DNA of 64,000 nucleotides. Source: QHVT01 sp036399015. Its GTDB lineage: Bacteria > Acidobacteriota > Thermoanaerobaculia > Gp7-AA8. Made by a program: the position numbers and the translations under genes. Below the pieces are notes generated by a model, which worked only from the letters and a program-made list of their open reading frames with translations, was not told the origin of the DNA and searched no databases. The stretch lies in assembly GCA_036399015.1 (NCBI GenBank), contig DASWNW010000062.1, positions 119,101 to 183,100 on the forward strand, given 5' to 3'. Every line of letters begins with the position of its first letter. Positions within the stretch are counted from its first letter, which is position 1. This document shows, in pieces, positions 9,223 through 16,393 of the stretch.

Positions 9223-10097
9223 GAATCCGTACTGCCACGCTGTTGCTGTGCACGCTCGTCTGCGCGGGGCAGGTCTCCGCGCAGATGGGCACCCGCGTGT
9301 CGCCGCGCGTCAGCGAACCGGTCGACGGGGTCGTCACGATCACCGCGACACCCTCCGCGCCGGGCGCGAACCCCGTCACCTGCACGATCAAGCCGGGCTG
9401 GGTGCCGCTGAAGGACAAGAACTCGGCCGACACGCTCTGCTTCTGGGACCAGCTCGGGCAGGACTACCTCAAGTACGTCCGCTTCAACGCCTCCGAGAAG
9501 TCGATGGCCATGCAGAGCGATATGGTCACCGACGCCTTCCGCAACATCAGGGTCACGTTCGGCGCCGCGATCGCCGCGACGACGGACGACTCCACCACCA
9601 CCACCGATGCCGACGAGCCGACCGCCGAGCAGGACAAGATCCTCAACCTGCTGAAGACCAACGGAGGCAATCTCGCGCTCGCGGCGTCGTACCCGATCTA
9701 CTACAAGCCGATCGGCGAGGGGTCGTACCTCTGGAACAGCTACCTCCGGCTGGCCGGGAACCTCGACGCCATGGGCGGCGACGTTGAGGAGAGCGTCACC
9801 GACACGGACGACTTCAACGGCAACCTCGAGGTGTCGTTCACGGAGATGCAGCTCGACCTGCTCTCGTTCAACAAGGACTTCAATCTCCTCGGCTACTTCA
9901 ACGCCAGCGCCATCGTCGGCACGAACAAGTTCTCCGACGCCCTCGGCGCGAACGTCAGCAGCACGTTCGTCAAGGGGACGGTCGGCGCCGGCATGCGCAT
10001 CGCCAACCGGATGACCATCTACTTCACGTACAACAAATTCTCCGATGACGACATCCCCGGCGACGGAGGAGCGATCACGCTCGTTCTGAACCAGTAA
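9219..10097 (+). CDS. Secreted/outer-membrane partner of the oxidase
   Basis: A 292-residue exported protein (signal peptide to about residue 21, VSAQ). The first 100 residues include a pair of cysteines and the sequence SADTLCFWDQLG. The second half has alternating hydrophobic strands with aromatic ends (YPIYYKPIG, YLRLAGNL, MTIYFTYNKF) and finishes with a short strand, as outer-membrane beta-barrels do. A threonine/aspartate-rich linker lies near residues 123-137. The ATG overlaps the oxidase stop codon (ATGA), so the two are translationally coupled and likely work together, perhaps as an outer-membrane anchor or channel. The family is not recognised; the barrel call is inference from the strand pattern. 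Confidence 0.7.
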   Translation: MRIRTATLLLCTLVCAGQVSAQMGTRVSPRVSEPVDGVVTITATPSAPGANPVTCTIKPGWVPLKDKNSADTLCFWDQLGQDYLKYVRFNASEKSMAMQSDMVTDAFRNIRVTFGAAIAATTDDSTTTTDADEPTAEQDKILNLLKTNGGNLALAASYPIYYKPIGEGSYLWNSYLRLAGNLDAMGGDVEESVTDTDDFNGNLEVSFTEMQLDLLSFNKDFNLLGYFNASAIVGTNKFSDALGANVSSTFVKGTVGAGMRIANRMTIYFTYNKFSDDDIPGDGGAITLVLNQ

Positions 10098-10106
10098 ACT
10101 CTCCCC

Positions 10107-10898
10107 ATGCCCGACGATCCCCGTGCACTCATCTGCGATCTTGCCGGCGCGTTCTACGCCCTCGGTTGGGTGAGCGGCACCGGCGGCGGGATCTGCATCC
10201 GCGACGGGGAGCGCGTGGTCGTCGCGCCGAGCGGCGTGCAGAAGGAGCGGATGCGGCCGGAGCAGATGTTCACCCTCGCCCTCGACGGCGCGGTGCTCCA
10301 GCGTCCCGACGACCCGTCGCTCCGCCCCTCCGAATGCAGCGCGCTGTTCCTCAAGGCCATCACCCTGCGCGGCGCCGGCGCCGTCATCCACAGCCACTCC
10401 CTCCACGCCGTCCTGGCGACGCTGCTCTTCGAAAGCGAGCTCGCCGTCTCGCACCTCGAGATGATCAAGGGCATCGAGGGGATGGGCTATCACGACCGCC
10501 TCGTCGTGCCGATCGTCGAGAACACCGCCCGCGAATGCGACCTCGCCGATGCGCTCGAGGAGGCGATCCTCGCGTATCCGCAGACGCACGCGGTGCTGGT
10601 GCGCCGCCACGGCGTCTACGTCTGGGGCCGCGACTGGGTGCAGGCCAAGACGCACGCCGAGTGCTACGACTATCTCTTCCGCGCCGCCGTCGAGATGCGG
10701 CGCATGGGACTGGCCCTGACCGGTTCCTCGGAGTTCCTCGGCGGTCCACGGAGTTCCTCGGCACCCCCCATCACGAGACCCCCGAGGAACCCCGAGGAAC
10801 CCGAGGAACTCCGAGGAACCGAGGAACCCCCCCGTAAAGGAGAACCACACGATGCGAGCCTATCCACTCGGGAATCCCTCGCAGCCGATCGGTGCTGA
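10107..10898 (+). CDS. mtnB: Methylthioribulose-1-phosphate dehydratase (MtnB), repeat-extended
   Basis: Class II aldolase-fold zinc enzyme that dehydrates methylthioribulose-1-phosphate in the methionine salvage pathway. The core shows GTGGG (about residues 24-28), the SGVQKE phosphate-binding region, the zinc ligands IHSHS (about 94-98) and RRHGVYVWG (about 166). It is followed by mtnD, the later enzyme of the same pathway, which supports the assignment over other aldolases. The normal protein should end near residue 206 (MGLALTG). The remaining 57 residues are translated from a GAGGAACYC-type hairpin repeat and then overlap the mtnD start by 47 bases, so the original stop codon was apparently lost. 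Confidence 0.88.
   Translation: MPDDPRALICDLAGAFYALGWVSGTGGGICIRDGERVVVAPSGVQKERMRPEQMFTLALDGAVLQRPDDPSLRPSECSALFLKAITLRGAGAVIHSHSLHAVLATLLFESELAVSHLEMIKGIEGMGYHDRLVVPIVENTARECDLADALEEAILAYPQTHAVLVRRHGVYVWGRDWVQAKTHAECYDYLFRAAVEMRRMGLALTGSSEFLGGPRSSSAPPITRPPRNPEEPEELRGTEEPPRKGEPHDASLSTRESLAADRC
10722..10830. repeat. GGTTCCTCGG/CCGAGGAACC hairpin element
   Basis: The left arm holds TTCCTCGG words (10722-10760) and the right arm the complementary GAGGAACCCC and GAGGAACTCC words (about 10785-10830). A short non-repeat loop separates them. It lies at the end of mtnB and is translated as the C-terminal tail of that protein. Members of the same family occur at 24357-24456, 26371-26510 and 37541-37660, and inside the large repeat at 2795-3400. 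Confidence 0.9.
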
Positions 10899-11298
10899 GG
10901 ACCTCGCCGCGCGCGGCGTCCTGTCGTGGCGCGTGCCGGAAGACGAGTCGGCGCGCGCGGAGACGATCGCCCGCATCAAGCGGGAGCACGGCTACGTCGA
11001 CGAGGACTTCGTGGAGCTCGGACCGAGCACGCCCGACCTCGACGCGATCTGCGCGAAGTTCGACAGGGAGCATTACCACACCGAGGATGAGGTGCGGTTC
11101 GTCGTGGAAGGGGCGGGGATCTTCGACGTGCGCGACGAAGGCGACCGCTGGATCCGCATCGAAGTCGCGGAGGGGGACATCATCGTCATCCCCGCCAACA
11201 CCTACCACCGCTTCTCGCTCACCGCGCAGAAACGCATCCGCTGCATGCGCCTCTTCGCGAACCACGACGGGTGGGCGCCGCTCTACCGCTCGATGTGA
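10852..11298 (+). CDS. mtnD: Acireductone dioxygenase (MtnD)
   Basis: A 148-residue cupin that cleaves the acireductone of the methionine salvage pathway, using Fe or Ni. The ligands are seen as H74-Y-H76 and E80 in HYHTEDEVRF, with the fourth ligand His in YHRF near residue 118. The length is close to the short bacterial forms of the family. AAAGGAG precedes the ATG. It overlaps the repeat-extended end of mtnB. The enolase/phosphatase (mtnC) and isomerase (mtnA) of the pathway are not in this window. Confidence 0.92.
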   Translation: MRAYPLGNPSQPIGAEDLAARGVLSWRVPEDESARAETIARIKREHGYVDEDFVELGPSTPDLDAICAKFDREHYHTEDEVRFVVEGAGIFDVRDEGDRWIRIEVAEGDIIVIPANTYHRFSLTAQKRIRCMRLFANHDGWAPLYRSM

Positions 11299-12236
11299 GA
11301 AAGGTTGCGGTCGGGCCGTTCACGGCGCTCTCGCAGTACGTGAGCCGGGAGCTCTGGTGGACGTTCACGCACCTGCGCGCGCACCACGGCTGGCGGCTCG
11401 TGGAGACCGCGCACCTGCCGTCGAACGGGAACGAGCTGGAGGAGGTGCTGGAGCGCCTCGCCGGCGGCTGGCCGGACACGATCCTGTTCTGGGAGTCGTA
11501 CGTCCAGGCGGCGCGGTATGGCCAGGAGTTTCTCGACCGCGGCACGCGCCTCTACGTGATGACCGACGACCTCCATCACCGCCGCAACGGGATGGAGCGG
11601 GCGCTGCTCCTCGCGGACGGCGTGCTGTCGTCCTACGCGCCGCGGCTGGACCAGTTCTGGCCGCGCGTCGACCCCGCGCGCGTAACCTGGATGCCGCACG
11701 CCGCCGGCCCCGACTTTTTGTTGCCCATGAACGAGTCGCCGCGGCCGGTGGTCTTCGTGAGCGGTGCGATGGGGGAGGCCTACCCGCTGCGCCGGGCGAT
11801 GCGCGAGCTGGCCCTCCGCCGTCCCGGGCTGGCCGTCGTGCACGAGCATCCCGGCTATGACCTGACTTTCGACCACGGCAACGACCCCCGCGTCGGCCGC
11901 GGCTACGCGCTGGCGATGCAGAGCTGCCTGGCCGGCTTCACCGACGCGCTGGTGCACCAGTACGTCGTCGCCAAGCACTTCGAGATCCCCGCGACCGGTG
12001 CGTTGCTCGTCGCCGACCGCGTCGTCGCGCCGCAACTGGCGGACCTCGGCTTCATCGACGGCGTCCATTACGTCAGCGCGACCGCCGAAGATCTCGAGCC
12101 GATCGTCGAGCGCGCCCTCGACCCCCGCTTCCGCGACGAAGTGGAGGCGATCCGCCGCCGCGGCCACGCGCTCGTGCACGCGCGGCACACCGTCGAGCAC
12201 CGTGCGAGGGCGATCGAGCGCCTCTGCGGGGCGTGA
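11295..12236 (+). CDS. CgeB-like glycosyltransferase
   Basis: About 313 residues resembling the Glyco_trans_1_2/CgeB group: an N-terminal Rossmann half, a central linker (MPHAAGP) and a C-terminal half with the typical HYVSATAEDLEPIVERAL and final RARAIERL helices. The GTG at 11295 overlaps the mtnD stop (GTGA) and is the likely start; an ATG at 11271 is also in frame. The coupling to mtnD looks accidental in function. Donor and acceptor are unknown. It ends just before a 21-bp tandem array. Confidence 0.75.
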   Translation: MRKVAVGPFTALSQYVSRELWWTFTHLRAHHGWRLVETAHLPSNGNELEEVLERLAGGWPDTILFWESYVQAARYGQEFLDRGTRLYVMTDDLHHRRNGMERALLLADGVLSSYAPRLDQFWPRVDPARVTWMPHAAGPDFLLPMNESPRPVVFVSGAMGEAYPLRRAMRELALRRPGLAVVHEHPGYDLTFDHGNDPRVGRGYALAMQSCLAGFTDALVHQYVVAKHFEIPATGALLVADRVVAPQLADLGFIDGVHYVSATAEDLEPIVERALDPRFRDEVEAIRRRGHALVHARHTVEHRARAIERLCGA

Positions 12237-12255
12237 GCGAGGGGTGCCGACCCCT

Positions 12256-12465
12256 TTCGAGTGCCCTCCGGACGCATTCGAGCACCCACGGAGGGCGTTT
12301 CTAAGCCCTCGGAAGGCTTTCGAAATGCCCTCGAAAGGCTTTTCCAGGCCCTCCCGAGGCTCTGAAAAGCCCTCCGGAGGCTTTTTCGAGCCCTTCCAGG
12401 GCTTTTCTGCGCCCCCTCGAGCGCGTTTTTGAGCCCTCCCGAGGCGTTTTTTTGCCCCGGAACCC
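12256..12465. repeat. 21-bp tandem array (type 1)
   Basis: About ten diverged units in a 21-base register, starting at 12256, 12277, 12298, 12319, 12340, 12361, 12382 and 12403, with a looser end. The unit is roughly TTYGARNNSCCYTCNRGAGGC, and many units contain a GCCCTCCGGAGGC-like palindrome. Read in frame, the plus strand gives heptads with Phe at position 1 and Pro at position 4; the minus strand also stays open. It fills the gap between 12236 and the gene at 12610, with no confident gene inside. There are no CRISPR-like constant repeats. Confidence 0.85.
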
Positions 12466-12609
12466 CTTTGAAAAAGGGTGCCCGCGAAACTTCGGACGGG
12501 GCTGCTACGTCCAATCTGTCAGGAACGTCGTAGCGCGTTCCCGCCGGCCTCCGAGGAACTGTCGAATGTGCGGCAGCTCGCGCCGGCTGACATCAGAGAG
12601 GAGGAGTCC

Positions 12610-13131
12610 ATGAGTACCGTTGCAGAAATCGTCGACCTCATTAACAACACGGAACTGTCCATCGAAGATCGAGTCGCGATCGTGCGCGCCGTCCGCAACA
12701 CGATTCCTGACCTGATCGCGCCCGAACGCCGGCTCAAGGGCCGGGTCGACTCCGCGCGGGGAGTCCGTCCGGAATACATCGACTCCGCGATTCTCGGTCT
12801 CGAGAACTCCGCCCTCTGGCAGCAGTCGTCGTCCACCAGCCCGAAGGAGCTGCGCCTCCACCGGGACGCGTCCACCGAGCACCGCCTGCTGTTTGAAGAA
12901 GCCCAGGCGCTCGCCGACATCGCCAACTACAACTCCCGCTACCACCACTTCGTTGGCGTAGACAAAGCCCGCGCGGTCCACCGCGTCGGCAAACAAATCA
13001 CCGGCGACGCCGCCGTGCTCGTGCAGCCGCACCTCGACATCATGGCTACCGCCCGCCCGACCAACGGCCGCCGCCGCCTCAAGCCCGCCACCCAGCCCAC
13101 CACCCCCATCCCGCCCTCCGCAAAGGAGTAG
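12610..13131 (+). CDS. Conserved-looking hypothetical protein
   Basis: 173 residues, start chosen at ATG 12610 behind GAGAGGAGGAG. The N-terminal part is helical (TVAEIVDLINNTELSIEDRVAIV), followed by a mixed middle and a Pro/Thr-rich, probably disordered tail from about residue 145. There is no signal peptide or membrane segment, and I do not recognise a family. The 130-base leader upstream follows the 21-bp array, and a hairpin lies 13 bases after the stop. Confidence 0.6.
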   Translation: MSTVAEIVDLINNTELSIEDRVAIVRAVRNTIPDLIAPERRLKGRVDSARGVRPEYIDSAILGLENSALWQQSSSTSPKELRLHRDASTEHRLLFEEAQALADIANYNSRYHHFVGVDKARAVHRVGKQITGDAAVLVQPHLDIMATARPTNGRRRLKPATQPTTPIPPSAKE

Positions 13132-13143
13132 CCCACCGATCCA

Positions 13144-13182
13144 GTGAAGCGGTCCGCTGCGCGCAGGCGCGGGCCGCTTCAC
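13144..13182. terminator. Possible hairpin between genes
   Basis: GTGAAGCGG (13144-13152) and its complement CCGCTTCAC (13174-13182) flank a 21-base GC-rich loop, directly after the stop at 13131. There is no T-run, so it could be a weak terminator or an operator for the antitoxin gene that follows. Its right arm is part of a 19-base sequence repeated at 13529. Confidence 0.4.
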
Positions 13183-13209
13183 TGCCTGCAACTTGGTAAG
13201 ATTCGCTCG

Positions 13210-13467
13210 ATGGCCCGGGACCTCGAGGAAATTGCCGCGGAAGCGCTCGCGCTGCCTCTCACCGCTCGCGCCGAGTTGGCCAGTCAACTGCTCGAAAGCC
13301 TGGATGACCTCACCGACGAGGAGAACGAGCGGCTGTGGGCGGCGGAAGCAGAGCGAAGGTTCGCCGAGTACAAGGCCGGCAACATCGATTCAGTTCCCGC
13401 CGAGGAATTGTTCGCTCGCCTGCGGTCACGCGGCTGCGAACTCGTCGACGAGCGTCCGAACCGCTGA
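13210..13467 (+). CDS. Orphan antitoxin, addiction-module component family
   Basis: 85 residues matching the short helical antitoxins usually paired with RelE/ParE-type toxins (Unstab_antitox type): the pattern IAAEALALPLTARAELASQLLESLDD and later WAAEAERRFAEYKAGNID is typical. It should neutralise a ribosome-dependent mRNA interferase or gyrase toxin. No toxin frame follows at 13468-13558, only non-coding sequence with a second copy of a 19-base repeat from upstream of the gene. It is therefore probably an orphan left by deletion of its partner. Confidence 0.8.
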   Translation: MARDLEEIAAEALALPLTARAELASQLLESLDDLTDEENERLWAAEAERRFAEYKAGNIDSVPAEELFARLRSRGCELVDERPNR

Positions 13468-13558
13468 CGGTTGCGAGTTGCGGGTCCGGGGAGCAATGGT
13501 ACGCCGCGCACGTCCGTGGAATGCAGCGGGGCCGCTTCACTGCCTGCCGGCTGCGTCG

Positions 13559-13777
13559 AGCTTCACGACGACAAACCGAACCCGCGCCCACCGTCGCGAT
13601 CGCAGTTCGTAACTGCGGGATCAGGAGGCGCAGATGTGGCAACCGGGTGTCGGCCACCGCGATCACCACCACGCCGATGTCGAAGCGCGGGATGTTCTGT
13701 TGGTGCTGAAGGCGCTGATCTGCGGTGACGCGGCGTAAAACTCGCCGTTCTGGATCGTCGAAGAGAACGCGCCTCAC
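13559..13777 (-). pseudogene. DUF5615-type toxin with internal deletion
   Basis: The GTG at 13777 overlaps the stop of the DUF433 gene (GTGA), the usual order of this toxin-antitoxin pair. The first 17 residues (RRVLFDD...RRVLRRV) match the N-terminus of PIN-like DUF5615 toxins. The frame then jumps directly to TADQRLQHQQNIPRFDIGVV and LLIPQLRTAI, which match the C-terminal half. About 45 residues that normally lie between (the middle acidic part of the nuclease) are missing. The deletion is in frame. Beyond about residue 73 the frame runs on without family-like sequence. Confidence 0.7.
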
Positions 13778-13992
13778 GCGATCTGCGCCAGGGCGGCGCG
13801 GCCTGCCGCCTCGAGGAAGGCGATCGCCTGCTCCCGGCTCACGCTCGGGAAGTTGTCGAGGAACACGTCGCGGCTGTCGCCGCCCTCGATGTAGTCGAGG
13901 AGCGTCCGGACCGGCACGCGCGTCCCGACGAAGACGGGGTCACCGCTGTGGATCTCCGGGTCGGAGTGAATGATCGACCTGAGGTCTGTCAT
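13774..13992 (-). CDS. DUF433 antitoxin
   Basis: 72 residues, start at ATG 13992 (MTDLRSIIHSDPEIHSGDPV). The sequence is the standard DUF433 pattern: DPEIHSGDPVFVGTRVPV followed by a TLLDYIEGG helix and a C-terminal helix for partner binding. It is a small winged-helix-like antitoxin. Its toxin partner overlaps downstream but is internally deleted, so the antitoxin seems to survive alone. Confidence 0.85.
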   Translation of the reverse strand: MTDLRSIIHSDPEIHSGDPVFVGTRVPVRTLLDYIEGGDSRDVFLDNFPSVSREQAIAFLEAAGRAALAQIA

Positions 13993-14080
13993 GCCGGAGC
14001 GAGAGTACGACAGCACAGGCGCGTCACAAAGCACGCGTGCCGCACCGCGCCACCCGCGCTCCTTCTGCTACGCTGCCCCC

Positions 14081-14515
14081 ATGCCCTCCTTTCTTCTTCT
14101 CGGCGCGATCGCGGTGGCCGTCGGCGTGGCGGTGGCGTTCCAGGGGCAGTTCATGGGGGCGACCGACCGGAGCGCGGGAACCGCCACCTCGATCTTCGTG
14201 GCGTACGGCACGGGAGGGGTGTTGGCGGCCGTCATCTGGCTGCTCTACCGCGACGCGGGCGGGGCGCGCGGGCCGGTCCCCTGGTACGGGTGGCTGGCGG
14301 GGCCGCTCGGGCTCGTGATCGTCGGCGGGATCGGCTACGCCGCGCCGCGGCTGGGGCTCGCGCGGACGCTCGTGATCACGGTTGCGGCGCAGCTCCTCAC
14401 CGCGCTCGTGCTCGACCACTTCGGTGCGTTCGGCGGCGTGCAGCGGACGTTCGACGTCACGCGCGCCGCCGGGCTGCTGCTGACGCTGGGCGGGGTGTGG
14501 GTGATGGTGAGATAG
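14081..14515 (+). CDS. DMT-type small membrane transporter (YdcZ family)
   Basis: 144 residues with about five transmembrane helices, each in the Gly/Ala-rich style of the DUF606/YdcZ family of drug/metabolite transporter halves. The start at 14081 gives MPSFLLLGAIAVAVG; an upstream in-frame extension is not membrane-like. These proteins usually act as dimers, or in pairs encoded side by side, but only one copy is present here. The substrate is unknown. Confidence 0.75.
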   Translation: MPSFLLLGAIAVAVGVAVAFQGQFMGATDRSAGTATSIFVAYGTGGVLAAVIWLLYRDAGGARGPVPWYGWLAGPLGLVIVGGIGYAAPRLGLARTLVITVAAQLLTALVLDHFGAFGGVQRTFDVTRAAGLLLTLGGVWVMVR

Positions 14516-14561
14516 GGTTTCTCCGAGGAACCCCAGAACTGCTAAACTGCCACCCTTCCGC

Positions 14562-15344
14562 ATGTTTCTCCCGACCGAGCTGCTGCTGATCCTCGTCGCT
14601 GGAGTGCTGGCGTCGGTGGCCGGGATGATCGTGGTGCGGCGGTTCATCCCGGGGGAGAAGCTCTCGGAGAACAATGACTACGTCGGCTTCACCTTCTCCA
14701 TCCTCAGCCTGATCTACGGGATCTACCTCGCGTTCACCGTGGTCGTCGTGTGGCAGCAGTACGAGGACGCGGAGGAGAAGGTCACCGACGAGGTGGTGCT
14801 GCTCAACGCGCTCTGGCAGAACATGGAGCCGTTCCCGGAGGAGGCGCGGGACCGCTTCCGCCGGCACTTGGTCGCGTACACGCGGAACGTCATCGAGAGC
14901 GACTACCCGAAGATGGCGCACGGGCTGCCGTACGCCGCCAACCCCTTCTACGACGCGCTCTGGACCGACTACTACACCCTCGACCCCGACCCGAACGACG
15001 TTCGGCAGATGACGTTCTACGCCGAGGGGGTGACGCGGATGAACGACTTCGCCACCGCGCGGCGCATGCGCCTCCTGGCCAGTACCGCGTCATTGCCGAC
15101 GAGCATGTGGGTGCTGCTGGTCACCGGCGCGGTCGGCACGATCGTCTTCACCTGGTTCTACGGCACGCACTACCTCTCGATCCAGGTCGCCGCCACGACG
15201 TTCCTCTCGGCGGTGATCATTTACGGCGTGCTGCTCGTGGCGGTGCTGCAGTATCCGTTCAGCGGCGGCGTGCGTGTGACGCCCGAGCCCTACGAGGAGT
15301 TGCTGGTCGTGTTCGAGGAGCGGCTCGACGTGCGGCCCCGTTGA
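14562..15344 (+). CDS. DUF4239 membrane protein
   Basis: 260 residues. There are two N-terminal membrane helices (about 5-25 and 45-65), a soluble helical middle with WQQYEDAEEKVTDEVVLLNALW, and two C-terminal helices (about 175-195 and 205-225). The layout and the middle motif fit the DUF4239 family, which resembles bestrophin-type channels; function is unproven. A half-copy of the GAGGAACCC repeat word lies just upstream (about 14521-14533). Confidence 0.75.
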   Translation: MFLPTELLLILVAGVLASVAGMIVVRRFIPGEKLSENNDYVGFTFSILSLIYGIYLAFTVVVVWQQYEDAEEKVTDEVVLLNALWQNMEPFPEEARDRFRRHLVAYTRNVIESDYPKMAHGLPYAANPFYDALWTDYYTLDPDPNDVRQMTFYAEGVTRMNDFATARRMRLLASTASLPTSMWVLLVTGAVGTIVFTWFYGTHYLSIQVAATTFLSAVIIYGVLLVAVLQYPFSGGVRVTPEPYEELLVVFEERLDVRPR

Positions 15345-15386
15345 AACGTTTCCGCGCCTCCCCTCACTACTGATGCGGAGGACACA

Positions 15387-15605
15387 ATGACGCGAGAACA
15401 ACTCAAGTTCATCCTGCAGCTCACGAACTACTTCGACGGCCACTGGGAAGACCCCGACTGGGGCACGCGCCCGCTGAACCAGGTGCTGGTGCTCATCGGC
15501 GCGCACACCCTGGCCGAGGGGGTCGCCGATCCGCAGCAGCGGGAGCAGATTCAGACGCCGATCAGTGAGGGCATCCTCCGGGTCGCGCGGCAGTTCGGGA
15601 AGTAA
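15387..15605 (+). CDS. Small hypothetical protein
   Basis: 72 residues with a good start (GGAGGACACA before ATG 15387). It is acidic to neutral and helical, with three Trp/Phe-rich stretches (YFDGHWEDPDWG). There is no signal or membrane segment. It lies 42 bases after the DUF4239 gene and is followed by a convergent gene. I do not recognise it. Confidence 0.65.
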   Translation: MTREQLKFILQLTNYFDGHWEDPDWGTRPLNQVLVLIGAHTLAEGVADPQQREQIQTPISEGILRVARQFGK

Positions 15606-15649
15606 ACGGTGCCGGCGCCGCGGTGAGGCCGCGGCGCCGGATGTCAGCC

Positions 15650-16393
15650 TCATCGCCGCGCGCGATGCGCCGCCAGCGCCTCCTCCATCGCCATCTCCGG
15701 CCGCGCGTGCAGCGTGGGGAGGTGTGCCGCGGGGCGGCCGCGGGCGATGACGACGGGGGCGGCGGCGCGAAGCATTTGCGGGGTGCTATAGCGGACGATG
15801 AAGCCGGTGCGCCACCAGGAGGCGCGGTTGGGGTTGGAGCCGTGCACGATGTCGACGTGGTGGAGGGACATCTCGCCGGCGCGGAGCTGCACGTCGACGG
15901 CGGTGGCCTCGTCCACCTCCACCTCGATCTCCTGTCCGTGGCTGAGCATGTTGCGGGGGTCGCCCTTCTCCAGGTGGCCGAGCTTCTTCTTCTGCGAGCC
16001 GGGGACGACGCGCATGCAGCCGCTCTCCACGGTGCTGTCGGAGAGGGCGATCCAGGCGGAGACGGCGGGGGCGTCGCCGAGAAAGCCGGCGTACGCGCCG
16101 TCCTGGTGCCAGGCGATGAACGCGTCATCCCGCGGTGGCTTGCTGAGGATCAGCGAGCCCCAGACCACGACGTCGTCGCCGAGGAGCGAGGCTACCGCGT
16201 CGACGATGCGAGGGTGGGTGGCGAGGTCGTACGCCCAGCCGAAGTAGTAGTGGCCGCGGTCGAAGCTGCGCAGCGTGCCGCCGTGCGCCTCGACGAGCGC
16301 CGCGTAATGCCGGCGCACCTCCGCCAGCTCCTCCGGCGTCAGCACGGGAATCGGGAAGGCGACGCCGCGCGCGTCGAAGTCAGTCAGCGGCAT
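15650..16393 (-). CDS. Phytanoyl-CoA dioxygenase family oxygenase (second copy)
   Basis: A 247-residue non-haem Fe(II)/2-oxoglutarate oxygenase. The facial triad is visible as H96-x-D98 in WHQDGAY and H184 in HGSNPN, with the 2-oxoglutarate-binding Arg soon after (near 195). Members hydroxylate diverse small molecules. It is the last gene of the 12-gene minus-strand run and overlaps the aminotransferase gene by 14 bases, so it likely modifies the product of that pathway. It is not a close copy of the enzyme at 17639-18460. Confidence 0.85.
   Translation of the reverse strand: MPLTDFDARGVAFPIPVLTPEELAEVRRHYAALVEAHGGTLRSFDRGHYYFGWAYDLATHPRIVDAVASLLGDDVVVWGSLILSKPPRDDAFIAWHQDGAYAGFLGDAPAVSAWIALSDSTVESGCMRVVPGSQKKKLGHLEKGDPRNMLSHGQEIEVEVDEATAVDVQLRAGEMSLHHVDIVHGSNPNRASWWRTGFIVRYSTPQMLRAAAPVVIARGRPAAHLPTLHARPEMAMEEALAAHRARR

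Noticed and set aside
12068..12514. Minus-strand reading frame through the 21-base array with KSLGRA heptads.
   Set aside because: No ribosome-binding site or conserved end; it is forced open by the 21-base period. Kept as a repeat, with a possible peptide noted.
14521..14535. Isolated GAGGAACCC word as another repeat element.
   Set aside because: It is a single half-word without a partner arm, too little to call.
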